This document shows, in pieces, positions 27,801 through 36,057 of a stretch of DNA of 64,000 bases (position 1 is its first letter; each line of letters opens with the position of its first letter). The translations under genes were made by a program, and so were the position numbers. Origin of the DNA: Corynebacterium matruchotii (GTDB lineage: Bacteria > Actinomycetota > Actinomycetes > Mycobacteriales > Mycobacteriaceae). The stretch covers positions 2,232,001-2,296,000 of the forward strand of contig NZ_CP050134.2 in NCBI RefSeq assembly GCF_011612265.2, given 5' to 3'. A model generated the notes under the pieces. That model was not told the DNA's origin, made no database searches, and saw only the letters and a list, made by a program, of their open reading frames with translations.

Positions 27801-27840
27801 AAAAATATTTTGAAAATTACCCCTATGGTCCTGTCAATCG
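27801..27840 (-). promoter_or_regulatory. Conserved ATTACCCC block, about 380 bp before the 26452-27441 gene
   Basis: An A-rich stretch, then ATTACCCCTATGGTCCTGTCA. The same order, A/T-rich then ATTACCCCC then CCTGTCA, is found at the same distance before the paralogous genes at 32 kb, 35 kb and 38 kb. A GCCCC...GGGGC inverted repeat follows at 27882-27900. Confidence 0.5.
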
Positions 27841-27917
27841 GAAACTACAAAACCATAGATTTTTTGCTATTAGCCCCAAATGGCCCCTATTTTTAGGGGC
27901 TCTGTCCCATAACAAAA

Positions 27918-27943
27918 ACAGCGATGCGGATTCGCATCGCTGT
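27918..27943 (-). terminator. Rho-independent terminator of the 27969-28487 gene
   Basis: ACAGCGATGCG pairs with CGCATCGCTGT around a 4-nt loop, and the minus-strand transcript runs into TTTTTGTTATGGG. Confidence 0.9.
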
Positions 27944-27968
27944 CGGAAATAACGGTTTTGGTTCAGTA

Positions 27969-28487
27969 TTAGTGGTTATCGGCACCGCAGAAGGCGGTGC
28001 TTTCACCAGATTCATTCACCCAGAACTCAACATTTTTCATGATGGTGGGCCGACCGCTGTAGTCGATGCCTACAAGAGTGATGGTGTGCTTACCGGTGGT
28101 GAAGTCGTCGTCAAGCTTGGGCAGCACTACCTTGGTGGTAAAAGAACCACCAAGATCGGAATCACGCAGGTATAGGGCCTGATCGTAGTCGTCATAGGTC
28201 TTCAGGGAGCTGCCGGCACTCTGGTCTTTGGGCCAGTTGGCGGTGTTGGAATCCAACGACAGGTAAGCGTCGATAAGCGGCCGGAACCCGGTGCCGGTAA
28301 GGGTAACCACGTCACCCGGCTTATAGGTGCTCTTGTCGGCGGTCATCGTACCTGCGCCTCTTTGCGCGGGTGCACCGGCATCGACATTGCAGGTACCGGC
28401 GCGCTCGGCGGCGAAAGCGGTGGGAGCAGCCAAGATGCCACCGGTCATGAGAGCCAACGACATCAATCCAGCAATAGCACGTTTCAT
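27969..28487 (-). CDS. Secreted single-domain PGDV Ig-like protein, propeller family member 3
   Basis: 172 aa from the ATG at 28487, 7 nt after AGAAAGG; the ATG two codons earlier is too close to that site. It consists only of a signal peptide (cleavage near AFA/AE) and the family domain: TYKPGDVVTLTGTGF, WPKDQSAGS, VVLP, FWVNESG, with flanking cysteines. There is no linker and no membrane anchor, so it should be released or held by other surface proteins. Such a free copy of a domain that its neighbours anchor suggests a soluble shuttle or competitor; that is inference. Confidence 0.8.
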   Translation of the reverse strand: MKRAIAGLMSLALMTGGILAAPTAFAAERAGTCNVDAGAPAQRGAGTMTADKSTYKPGDVVTLTGTGFRPLIDAYLSLDSNTANWPKDQSAGSSLKTYDDYDQALYLRDSDLGGSFTTKVVLPKLDDDFTTGKHTITLVGIDYSGRPTIMKNVEFWVNESGESTAFCGADNH

Positions 28488-28812
28488 AGCCATACCTTTC
28501 TGATTGCACGACAAATTGTCGCGGAGGATTTACGGATTTGAACAGAGGAAGGAAGAAGAAGGAGATAAGCACAACGAGGGAAAATAGCAACAAACAAATA
28601 ATAGCGTGTTATCGCTACCCATTTTGCTTATGGGTCTTGAGTTTAACGAAGCTGCCCCCGGTTCGCAAGGGAAAAATCCTTCGAAAACCCGGTAAAAAAT
28701 TAGATACTCGAAGAACACTGTCCAGTATTGTGACCCATAGTTATCGCATTAGACGATGTAAACGCCATATGCCGGTAGATGTTTTCAATATATAAAACAT
28801 ACCCCAACAGCC

Positions 28813-28845
28813 CAAAAAATAATCCCAAAATTACCCCCACATGGC
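28813..28845 (-). promoter_or_regulatory. ATTACCCCC block before the 27969-28487 gene
   Basis: An A-rich stretch and ATTACCCCCACATGG about 340 bp upstream of the start, in the same arrangement as before the other family members. Confidence 0.4.
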
Positions 28846-28946
28846 GAAAAAATACCAACAAAACAGTACAACCATGATCGAGGAAATCCGTCATTCAGGG
28901 GTAAATCATGGGGTGATTGAGACGTACGGGCGTCGACAAGCAAAAA

Positions 28947-28973
28947 CGGCAACGATGCCATACATCGCTGCCG
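28947..28973 (-). terminator. Rho-independent terminator of the 28990-31629 gene
   Basis: CGGCAACGATG and CATCGCTGCCG pair with one mismatch. On the minus strand TTTTTGCTTGTCGACG follows, so a GTCGACAAGC half-palindrome lies directly behind. Confidence 0.85.
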
Positions 28974-28989
28974 CTATTGGATGGAAATT

Positions 28990-31629
28990 TTAGAACCGGA
29001 GCTGCTGCGGAACCCAGCTGTTTGGGATCACGTTAAACCGTGCCATGGCGCTCAGGGCGCCGGCAAAGATAGTGGTCAAACCGAGCACCGCAAACACGGT
29101 GGCAAGGAGATTCCGCAGAGACGGCAGGTTGGCAGGGTCACGCAGTTTGCTGCTGAAATCTTCGAGCGAATTTCGGTCACCCGGCTTACCTGGTTTGCCC
29201 GGATCCTGCGTCACCGCACCGTTGTACTTATAGGTATATACTTCGTCGAAGCGCTCACCATTCTTCTCTGCGGCGGCCTTGTTCACCGCAATGATCGTAC
29301 CGTCTCCGGCAACGCTCACATGGTTCGGATTCGTGCCTGCCGGCAGGTTAGCAACCACCTTATTGGTAGCAGGGTCAATAACCGTGATCGTGCCACCACC
29401 ACGGTTGGTCACATACACCCGCTTATCGGCCTTGTTGTAGTGTGCATTCAGCGAACCGGCACCGGTCGGAATGCTTGCCACCACCTTCTTGGATTCGGTG
29501 TTCACCACAACCACATTGCCGGAGCCCTGCGACGCAACGAAGATGTTCTTGCTTACCGGATCGTAGGCAATACCTGAAGCGGATTCCACCTGGTCCTTAG
29601 GCAGATCGTAAATGGTCACCTGATCGTTGTTGCGAACATCAATCTTGGCCGCCTTAGGAGCATTCAACGAAGTGGCGAATAATTCCCCGGTCTCCTGATT
29701 GAACTCAAGGCTCATCACCCGTTCAAAGCCAGGTAGCTTGATCCGCCGCACCGGCTCATTCTTATTGGCATCAAAAACCACTACTTCATCACCGGAGGCA
29801 GCGGAAACATAGGCCAAGCTGGTCTGCTCGTCGACTACCACGTCACGCGAGTGTGCCACGGAACCCTTCGGGAAGGTCTTCACATGGCTCAAATCATCCT
29901 GCTTGTACACAGAGACGGTATTTTGCTGAGTGTTCGTCACCCATACCAAACCCTTATTATTATCCAGGCCGACGCCGAAAGCAGCATAGAACTTCTCGCC
30001 GTCCTTTTCTAGCGCATCATTCTTTGCGACGACATCCAAGGTCTTAGCATCCAGCTTGTAGATCGTGGACTTATTCGTGCCTTGTGCACTCGTCACAAAC
30101 ACGTGACCGGTCTTGTCATTCACTGCCGACTGGTACAGGCCCGACGGCAATTCCTTCTTCACGCCCGAATACTGGTCAACATTCAGGGACTCGGTGCTGG
30201 CATTTACTTTGGTGTTGGTCTCAAGGGTCTTGGTTTCACCACCGGCGGTGTAGGTGAAGGAAATCACCTTGCCGAAGGGGGCGTCTACCGGAACCTGGAT
30301 GTCCTTAATGGTGACTTGCCCCTTGTCATCGGCGGTGCCTTCCTGGTTCTTCAGCCAGTTCACGCCCTCGGTGCCGACCGCGGTCACCTTGGCGTCTTTG
30401 GGCAGGCCAGCGGCGTGGAATTCCACTTTCGAACCGGTAGCGGCATTATTGCTGACGGCACCAGCTGGGGTGACTTCGAACGGGATCTCCACGCTGGTGT
30501 CCTTGGCAGTAGCCTTCACCGCATATTTACCGGCGGCAAGTCCCTCGGAAATAGTGACGGAACCTTGGGCTTTGCCGTCTTCGCCAACGGTGATGGCGCC
30601 ACCCCGACCGGCTTTTGTTTCCTGACCATTGAAGGTAACGGTGACTTTTTCGCCCTTGGGGAAGTTTGTTAGAGAAAGGTTGAGTGCTACATCACCCTTC
30701 TTGCCGCGGCGATTATCAATCGCAGTGACCGTGGCCTTGGCTTCGCCGGTGGCCTTGGACTGCTGCTCTGCTGGCTTGTTGTCGTTATTGGGTTTATTAT
30801 TGTCGGGTTTGTTGTTCCCTTGGTTGTTTTGATTGGCTTGGTTTGCCTGATTGTTGCCGTTATTGGCCTGGTCCGCTGGCTTGTTGTCAGGCTTATTGCC
30901 GTTGTCGGGCTTGTTACCATCCTGGTTGTTATTGCCGTTATTGGCGTTGTTATCCTGGTTGCCCTGGTTATTGCCATTATTGGCATTATTACCATTATCA
31001 GCCTTGTTGTCATCTTGCTTGGGCTGGGTGGGCTTTTCCGTTGGACCTTCTGCACCACACGGCTGAGTTGCATCCCCGGACTCATTGACCCAAATATCAA
31101 CGCTGGTAGAAACCTGTGGGCCATTATCGTCACCACCCAAAACCGTGATGACATGCTTACCTTCCTGGAATTTATCGGTGAATTCTGCAGGAAGCACCAC
31201 CTTAATGGTGAAGTTACCATCCTCATCAAGAACCGAACCAGGAGCAATCAACGTAGTCGGGGTGTCGCCACCTTGGTATGCAAAATCATCGCCGGCACTT
31301 TGATCCTTCGGCCAATCAGCCTTATTGCTGTCCAGCTTCACTGCCAGGAAGGTGTCCTCTAGCTGTTCGCCAGTGTCACGGTGAACACGCTTGGCAAACC
31401 CGGTACCACTGATTTCGACAACATCACCAGGTTTGTAGGTGCTCTGGTTTGCCGAAATGGCACCCTGGCCTCGTTCTTTCCGCTGTTCATGAGCAATGCA
31501 CTGGGTTGCGGTATTATCTTCCGCGGCAGCATGCGGTATGACTGTCAAACCACCGGCAACTAACGCCAGCGAGGTCAACCCAGCGATAGCACGCTGGGTA
31601 GCAGTTCTTGCATTTGCGGTCTTGTTCAT
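28990..31629 (-). CDS. Anchored YVTN beta-propeller surface protein, family member 4
   Basis: 879 aa from the ATG at 31629 (GAGGAAG 8 nt before); the frame is open to 31725. Order: signal peptide; PGDV domain (about 40-195: TYKPGDVVEISGTGF, WPKDQSAGDD, WVNESG); an Asn/Gln/Lys/Gly-rich linker of about 95 residues; Ig-like unit (FPKGEKVTVTFNG); a second one (AAGLPKDAKVTAVG); a YncE-like propeller (about 490-810) with repeats such as KRVYVTNRGGGTITVID; and a membrane helix and tail IPNSWVPQQLRF. E. coli YncE is a periplasmic propeller reported to respond to iron; the ligand here is unknown. A palindrome resembling a DtxR site lies about 190 bp upstream. Confidence 0.85.
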   Translation of the reverse strand: MNKTANARTATQRAIAGLTSLALVAGGLTVIPHAAAEDNTATQCIAHEQRKERGQGAISANQSTYKPGDVVEISGTGFAKRVHRDTGEQLEDTFLAVKLDSNKADWPKDQSAGDDFAYQGGDTPTTLIAPGSVLDEDGNFTIKVVLPAEFTDKFQEGKHVITVLGGDDNGPQVSTSVDIWVNESGDATQPCGAEGPTEKPTQPKQDDNKADNGNNANNGNNQGNQDNNANNGNNNQDGNKPDNGNKPDNKPADQANNGNNQANQANQNNQGNNKPDNNKPNNDNKPAEQQSKATGEAKATVTAIDNRRGKKGDVALNLSLTNFPKGEKVTVTFNGQETKAGRGGAITVGEDGKAQGSVTISEGLAAGKYAVKATAKDTSVEIPFEVTPAGAVSNNAATGSKVEFHAAGLPKDAKVTAVGTEGVNWLKNQEGTADDKGQVTIKDIQVPVDAPFGKVISFTYTAGGETKTLETNTKVNASTESLNVDQYSGVKKELPSGLYQSAVNDKTGHVFVTSAQGTNKSTIYKLDAKTLDVVAKNDALEKDGEKFYAAFGVGLDNNKGLVWVTNTQQNTVSVYKQDDLSHVKTFPKGSVAHSRDVVVDEQTSLAYVSAASGDEVVVFDANKNEPVRRIKLPGFERVMSLEFNQETGELFATSLNAPKAAKIDVRNNDQVTIYDLPKDQVESASGIAYDPVSKNIFVASQGSGNVVVVNTESKKVVASIPTGAGSLNAHYNKADKRVYVTNRGGGTITVIDPATNKVVANLPAGTNPNHVSVAGDGTIIAVNKAAAEKNGERFDEVYTYKYNGAVTQDPGKPGKPGDRNSLEDFSSKLRDPANLPSLRNLLATVFAVLGLTTIFAGALSAMARFNVIPNSWVPQQLRF

Positions 31630-31811
31630 ATCATGTACTTCCTCTGCCACCATATCCAGCAGAAATGATGCCGGAGATGCTGACAGTTTGGTTGAATTGG
31701 TAAGAAAAGCACGGAGGAAACTCATGTGGTCTCCGAAAGAACCACCACATATTTATTACCTCATCGGCTTGCCGTTCTGAGCGTAAACAAGTTAGGCGCA
31801 ATTATCAATAG

Positions 31812-31857
31812 TAAGGCATGCCTTAAACCTAATAAAATACCTGGTAACAAACTTGCT
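31812..31857 (-). promoter_or_regulatory. Palindrome and conserved upstream block before the 28990-31629 gene
   Basis: TAAGGCATGCCTTA (31812-31825) is a perfect 14-bp palindrome next to a TTAGGTTT half-site read on the minus strand, together resembling a DtxR-type operator. The family block continues to 31857 (AACCTAATAAAATACC and beyond). Confidence 0.5.
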
Positions 31858-31989
31858 AATTATAGTAAGACATATCTTTGGCACTATTTTTATGGATAGC
31901 ATTCACCATGGTTAATCACAAAAAAGCATCACACGTTTCGATGACGATAAAAGGTTAGCTTTCCCTTAATGGGACCCGTCATGGGGGTG

Positions 31990-32025
31990 AAAAATTTTTC
32001 CAAATTACCCCCAGAATTCTATTCA
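31990..32025 (-). promoter_or_regulatory. ATTACCCCC block before the 28990-31629 gene
   Basis: AAAAATTTTTCCAAATTACC followed by CCC, about 380 bp upstream of the start. The copy at 35410 is very similar. Confidence 0.5.
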
Positions 32026-32334
32026 TCCCCCATTGGCAATCTTATATCGCGGAAGCTGCCTCCCCACTACCCCCAGACGACAGAAGCAGACAAAACCCAC
32101 AAATGATACAACTATTGGTTACCCTATATCGAATCAGGCAATGACCTTAAATCTGCAAAATACCAATTATTACCAAAGTGTTGAACTAAAAATCTATCTT
32201 CTACCGGAAGAATGATGCCAAAGTTCATCGTAACGATCGGCGATCTTCTACCCCCAACTATTGTATTATTTTCGCATTCCCGAACGATGCCTGACTGCCT
32301 TCGTGTTGTGCACCGTCATTATTTCGTCACAGAC

Positions 32335-32510
32335 GAAATACGGCGATACCTTCTCTTCTATCATGGGAGCGTGTCGCCGTATTTCAAGCAAGTGTTGAAC
32401 GAGTATTGCGCAGTCCCTGCGCAACTGTTGCACCAGGTGAGTCCCTATCGACTAATTCACCTGGTCAACCAGTTATTATGATCTTCTGGAGCTAGGTCTG
32501 GGGACCAGAC
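32335..32510 (-). terminator. Cluster of four hairpins after the 32512-35046 gene
   Basis: Within 180 bp: GTCTGG/CCAGAC (32496-32510), ACCAGGTGA/TCACCTGGT (32432-32465), TTGCGCA/TGCGCAA (32406-32424) and GAAATACGGCGATAC with GTGTCGCCGTATTTC (32335-32385, one wobble). The last and strongest stem is followed on the minus strand by TCGTCTGTG rather than a T-run. Together they probably stop or protect the transcript; no gene is visible here. Confidence 0.55.
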
Positions 32511-32511
32511 T

Positions 32512-35046
32512 TTAGAACCGAAGTTGTTCTGGAACCCAGCTGGCCGGAATCACATTGAACTTAGCCATGGCACCCAGGGCACCAGCAAACAGGCCGGTCA
32601 GACCCAGTACCGAGAACACAGTAATCAGCAGGTTCCGAATCCCCTTCAGGTTCGAAGAGGGGTTTTGCGGAGTCGGGGTGGGCTTAGGCTCCGGCTTATC
32701 GGTAGGCTTCGGATCCGCGGTGGGCTTCGGCTTCTCCGTGGGCTTTTCGCTGGTCTTCGAAGGTTCCGGCTTCGGCTGGGGATTCGGGTTCGGCTGTGGT
32801 TTCACCCCGTTGAACTTGTAGGTATACACCTCGTCAACGGGCTGACGACCCTCACCCTTAACAGTGCCAGCCTTATTCACCGTGATAATGGTGCCGTCGG
32901 CAGCAACACTAGTGTGGTTAGCGTTCTTACCTGCGGGAAGATTGGCAACAACCTTATTGGTGGCGGGATCAATGACGGTCACGGTACCAGCACCACGGTT
33001 GGTCACATATACTCGCTTATCGTCCTTGTTGTAGACGGCATTGAGTGCACCAGCACCAGTGGGGATGGTGGCAACAACCTTCTTAGTTTCGGTACTCAGC
33101 ACGACTGCTTCACCGGAGCGTTGCGAGGTGACAAACAGGTTCTTGCTTACCGGATCATAGGCAACACCGGCACCAGATGCGAAGTTCTTCGGCAGGTTAT
33201 AGATGGTCACTTGGTTGCCGTTACGCAGATCAATCTTGGCTGCCTTGGGGGTACCGCCAGATGCGGTAAATAGTTCACCGGTGTCCTGATTCAGGTCCAG
33301 GCTCATAACCCCATCGAAACCATCAAGCTGGATGGTGCCAATCGGCTGGTCTTGGTTTAGGTCGAAGACCACAACTTTGTTGGCGTTATCACCGCCGACA
33401 ACCGAAACATATGCTAGGCCAGTCTTTTCATCAATGGCCACGTCGCGGGAGTGCGGTGCAACATCCTTCGGGAAGGTCTTCACGTGGGTCAGGTCGCTCT
33501 GCCGGTATACTGACACGGTGCCTTGACGGGTATCGGTCACCCAAACAAGGTTGCGGGTGTTATCCAATGCAACGCCGTAAGCAGCGTAAACGTTGTCCGC
33601 ACCGTCTTTTTCTAGTGCATCGTTCTTTGCGACGACATCTAAAGTCTTCAGATCCAACTTGTAGATGGTGGACTTGGAGGTGCGCTGCGCGCTAGTAACG
33701 AACACATGACCGGTATCATTATTGACGGCCGACTGGTACAGGCCAGAGGGTAATTCCCGTTTGATGCCACTGTACTGGTCGACGCTCACCGGTTCGGTGC
33801 TGGCGTTCACCTTGTTGGTGGTCTCTGCTTCAACCTTCTTACCATCATTGGTGGTGTAGGTGTAATAGACGATCTCACCAAATTTAGCATCAGCTGGGAT
33901 CTGAACGTCGGTAATGGAAATTTGGCCATTTTCTGGAACAACCGCATCCCACACCTGCTTCTTGGTCAACCAGTTTTGGCCATCGGTGCCGACTGCGGTG
34001 ATTTTAGCACCGGCGGGCAGACCAGCACCATTGAAGGTAACTGCGGAACCTGCGGCAGCGTTATCGCTCAGGGTAGCAACGGGGTTGACCTGGAACTTCG
34101 CATTGGCATGGGTGTCTTTGGCAGTCACTGTGATTTCGTACTCACCTGCGGGCAAATCCCTCAGGGTAACGGATCCCGTGGCCTTACCGGTTTCGTCAAC
34201 CGTGACTTCTTTGTCCAGTGGGATTTCCTTATCGTCATATTTGACGCTGACTTTTTCTCCCTTGGGGAATCCTTCCACGGAGAACTTGACGGAAATATCA
34301 CCCTTCTTACTCCACCGACCGTCGGTTGCGCTAACAGAAGCCGATGCCGAAGCCGAAGCATTGGTATTCGGCTGCGGCTGGGGGTTCGGATTTGGCTGCG
34401 GATTTGGGTTTGGCTGCGGTTGCGGCTGTGGGTTGGGTTGCGGGTTCGGCTGCGGCTGAGGTTGCGGCTGTGGATTCTGGTTGTTCACGCCACAAGCATC
34501 ATCATCATTCCCGGTTTCATTCACCCAAATCTCGGTGCTCTTGGAAACGGTTGGGCCACCATCGGCACCACCAAGAACCGTAATGATGTGTTTGCCAGGC
34601 TTGAAGTTATTATCAAACTCTGCTGGAAGCACTACTTCTGCTTCAAAACCGTCGTCGGTCAGCAGGTGAGAGGGGACAATCAAGGTGGTGGCATCACTGC
34701 CATCCTTGAATTCCAGCAGGCTACCGTCTTCCTGTACTGGCCACGTGTTGGAATTGGAATCCAACTTCAGTGCCAAATATGGATTAGCGATCGGCTGGCC
34801 ATTGCTTTGACGTGCATCAAAGACTGCACCATTGAGCTTGACAACATCACCGGGCTTGTAGGTGGACTTGTCTGCACCAAAAGCACCAGCCCCATTTTCG
34901 CCACGAGCCTTATTAACAACACACTGACTGGTTTGTTGCTGCGCACTAGCATAGGGCATCACGGTGAGGGTACCGGCAACAAGAGCCAGCGATGTCAGCC
35001 CAGCAATGGCACGCTGGGTGGCGTTTCTTGCAACTACATTTTTCAT
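32512..35046 (-). CDS. Anchored YVTN beta-propeller surface protein, family member 5
   Basis: 844 aa; GAGGAAG precedes the ATG. Same build as member 4: signal peptide; PGDV domain (about 35-190: TYKPGDVVKLNGAVF, IWVNETG, paired cysteines); a linker of alternating Gln/Pro/Asn; two Ig-like units (GFPKGEKVSVKYDD and GAGLPAGAKITAVG); a seven-bladed type propeller (about 415-745) with KRVYVTNRGAGTVTVIDP; a second Pro/Lys/Thr/Glu linker; and a membrane helix and tail IPASWVPEQLRF. In the propeller it is almost superimposable on member 4, so the duplication is clear. Function unknown. Confidence 0.85.
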   Translation of the reverse strand: MKNVVARNATQRAIAGLTSLALVAGTLTVMPYASAQQQTSQCVVNKARGENGAGAFGADKSTYKPGDVVKLNGAVFDARQSNGQPIANPYLALKLDSNSNTWPVQEDGSLLEFKDGSDATTLIVPSHLLTDDGFEAEVVLPAEFDNNFKPGKHIITVLGGADGGPTVSKSTEIWVNETGNDDDACGVNNQNPQPQPQPQPNPQPNPQPQPQPNPNPQPNPNPQPQPNTNASASASASVSATDGRWSKKGDISVKFSVEGFPKGEKVSVKYDDKEIPLDKEVTVDETGKATGSVTLRDLPAGEYEITVTAKDTHANAKFQVNPVATLSDNAAAGSAVTFNGAGLPAGAKITAVGTDGQNWLTKKQVWDAVVPENGQISITDVQIPADAKFGEIVYYTYTTNDGKKVEAETTNKVNASTEPVSVDQYSGIKRELPSGLYQSAVNNDTGHVFVTSAQRTSKSTIYKLDLKTLDVVAKNDALEKDGADNVYAAYGVALDNTRNLVWVTDTRQGTVSVYRQSDLTHVKTFPKDVAPHSRDVAIDEKTGLAYVSVVGGDNANKVVVFDLNQDQPIGTIQLDGFDGVMSLDLNQDTGELFTASGGTPKAAKIDLRNGNQVTIYNLPKNFASGAGVAYDPVSKNLFVTSQRSGEAVVLSTETKKVVATIPTGAGALNAVYNKDDKRVYVTNRGAGTVTVIDPATNKVVANLPAGKNANHTSVAADGTIITVNKAGTVKGEGRQPVDEVYTYKFNGVKPQPNPNPQPKPEPSKTSEKPTEKPKPTADPKPTDKPEPKPTPTPQNPSSNLKGIRNLLITVFSVLGLTGLFAGALGAMAKFNVIPASWVPEQLRF

Positions 35047-35246
35047 GATCCACGCTTCCTCTACGCGCGATAACTAGCAGGATCACCACGTGTTACCGCT
35101 TGTAGTTTGGTCAATTTTGACAAGAAAAGCACAAGGAAACTGATAACAAACATCGAAAAGATCGCTGTGTTTTCAGCACCTTGTCAGCTTGACATCCACG
35201 AATGTAAACGAACTATCGACGAAGCACAATAGCGAGCTGCGTGCCA

Positions 35247-35278
35247 AAATCTGATAAAACCCCTGGTAGCAAACATGC
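35247..35278 (-). promoter_or_regulatory. Conserved upstream block before the 32512-35046 gene
   Basis: AATCTGATAAAACCCCTGG and the following TAGCAAACATGC lie about 200 bp upstream of the start and match the blocks at 27634, 31826 and 38055. A GCTAACCCTAA half-site for a DtxR-like protein is next to it. Confidence 0.5.
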
Positions 35279-35409
35279 GATAAAGAAAGCTAACCCTAAG
35301 ATCACTTTGTATATACTTACATTCACCAAGCTAGCCTATATAAAAGTCTCTACATTTAGATGATTATAAAAACTTATGGTTTCCTTAAATGTTAAATGGA
35401 AAAAAGATC

Positions 35410-35447
35410 AAAAATTTTTCCGAATTCACCCCCAAATTCCTGTCAAA
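35410..35447 (-). promoter_or_regulatory. ACCCCC/CCTGTCA block before the 32512-35046 gene
   Basis: AAAAATTTTTCCGAATTCAC followed by CCCC and CCTGTCA, about 380 bp before the start. A TGCCC...GGGCA inverted repeat follows near 35480, as it does before the genes at 27 kb and 38 kb. Confidence 0.5.
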
Positions 35448-35804
35448 ACCCACAAAGTATGTCGTATATCATTTTTGATGCCCATAGATTTAGGGGCAAC
35501 TATCAGAGAGGCCATGTTGAAGGATCAGATATCAACCTATGGCCTAAAAATCAACCTTGAACATTGTTTTAACTTGCGCATGGCGCCCAATATGTTAATC
35601 AATTGCGATCAATTGCCGTGTGTGGATTAGTACATAAATATGTACGAAAGGCTACCCCTGAGTTCATCGTCGAAAAGCTCTATAATCCGCAGGCTGGGAC
35701 TGTTTTACCCATGGAAAGGCTGTATTTTTATCATCGCAGACAAAAATACAGTGGAGTCTTTCGGGGACTGCCACTGTGTTTGGGGATATGCTTCGGTTCA
35801 GGCA

Positions 35805-35870
35805 CCAGAGTTGCACTGGAATCCAGCTGGTTGGGCTCACTGGGCGAATGGGATGGCCTTGGATTCCTCG
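35805..35870 (-). pseudogene. Decayed C-terminal tail of a lost propeller-family gene
   Basis: Read on the minus strand, this stretch gives VSPTSWIPVQLW, which lines up with the family tail VIPASWVPEQLRF. At DNA level CTGGAATCCAGCTGG matches CTGGAACCCAGCTGG at the end of the 32512-35046 gene. The frame has no usable upstream coding part and no family stop. About 1 kb around it (35047-35971) has no intact gene, so this looks like the relic of a further tandem copy. Confidence 0.55.
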
Positions 35871-35971
35871 GTATCCTGAGCGTTTGAGTTTTTGCTGGTT
35901 TGTCGCCTTCAACACTCACTTCTCTACCAACGCTTTACGACGTTGCGTCTCCACAACTCGCCCATAACAAA

Positions 35972-36007
35972 AAGGTGCAGCAATGCGGTTAGGCATTGCT
36001 GCACCTT
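35972..36007 (-). terminator. Rho-independent terminator of the 36058-37887 gene
   Basis: AAGGTGCAGCAATGC pairs perfectly over 15 bp with GCATTGCTGCACCTT around a 6-nt loop. The minus-strand transcript then runs into TTTTTGTTATGGGCG, the same trailing sequence as the terminator at 27918. Confidence 0.92.
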
Positions 36008-36057
36008 AACTTCAGTTACCAAATGACGCTCATGAATTCATTTGGATTTCTGATCCC

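Noticed and set aside
30740..31020. Repetitive Asn/Gln/Gly-coding stretch
   Set aside because: In-frame low-complexity linker of the 28990-31629 protein, not a separate repeat element.
32212..32481. Plus-strand frame of 89 codons between two propeller genes
   Set aside because: Lies over the hairpin cluster, has no ribosome-binding site and no recognisable protein features.
35603..35887. Plus-strand frames of 79-94 codons in the 35-36 kb gap
   Set aside because: The matching signal is on the opposite strand (relic of a family tail); these frames have no start signal or similarity.
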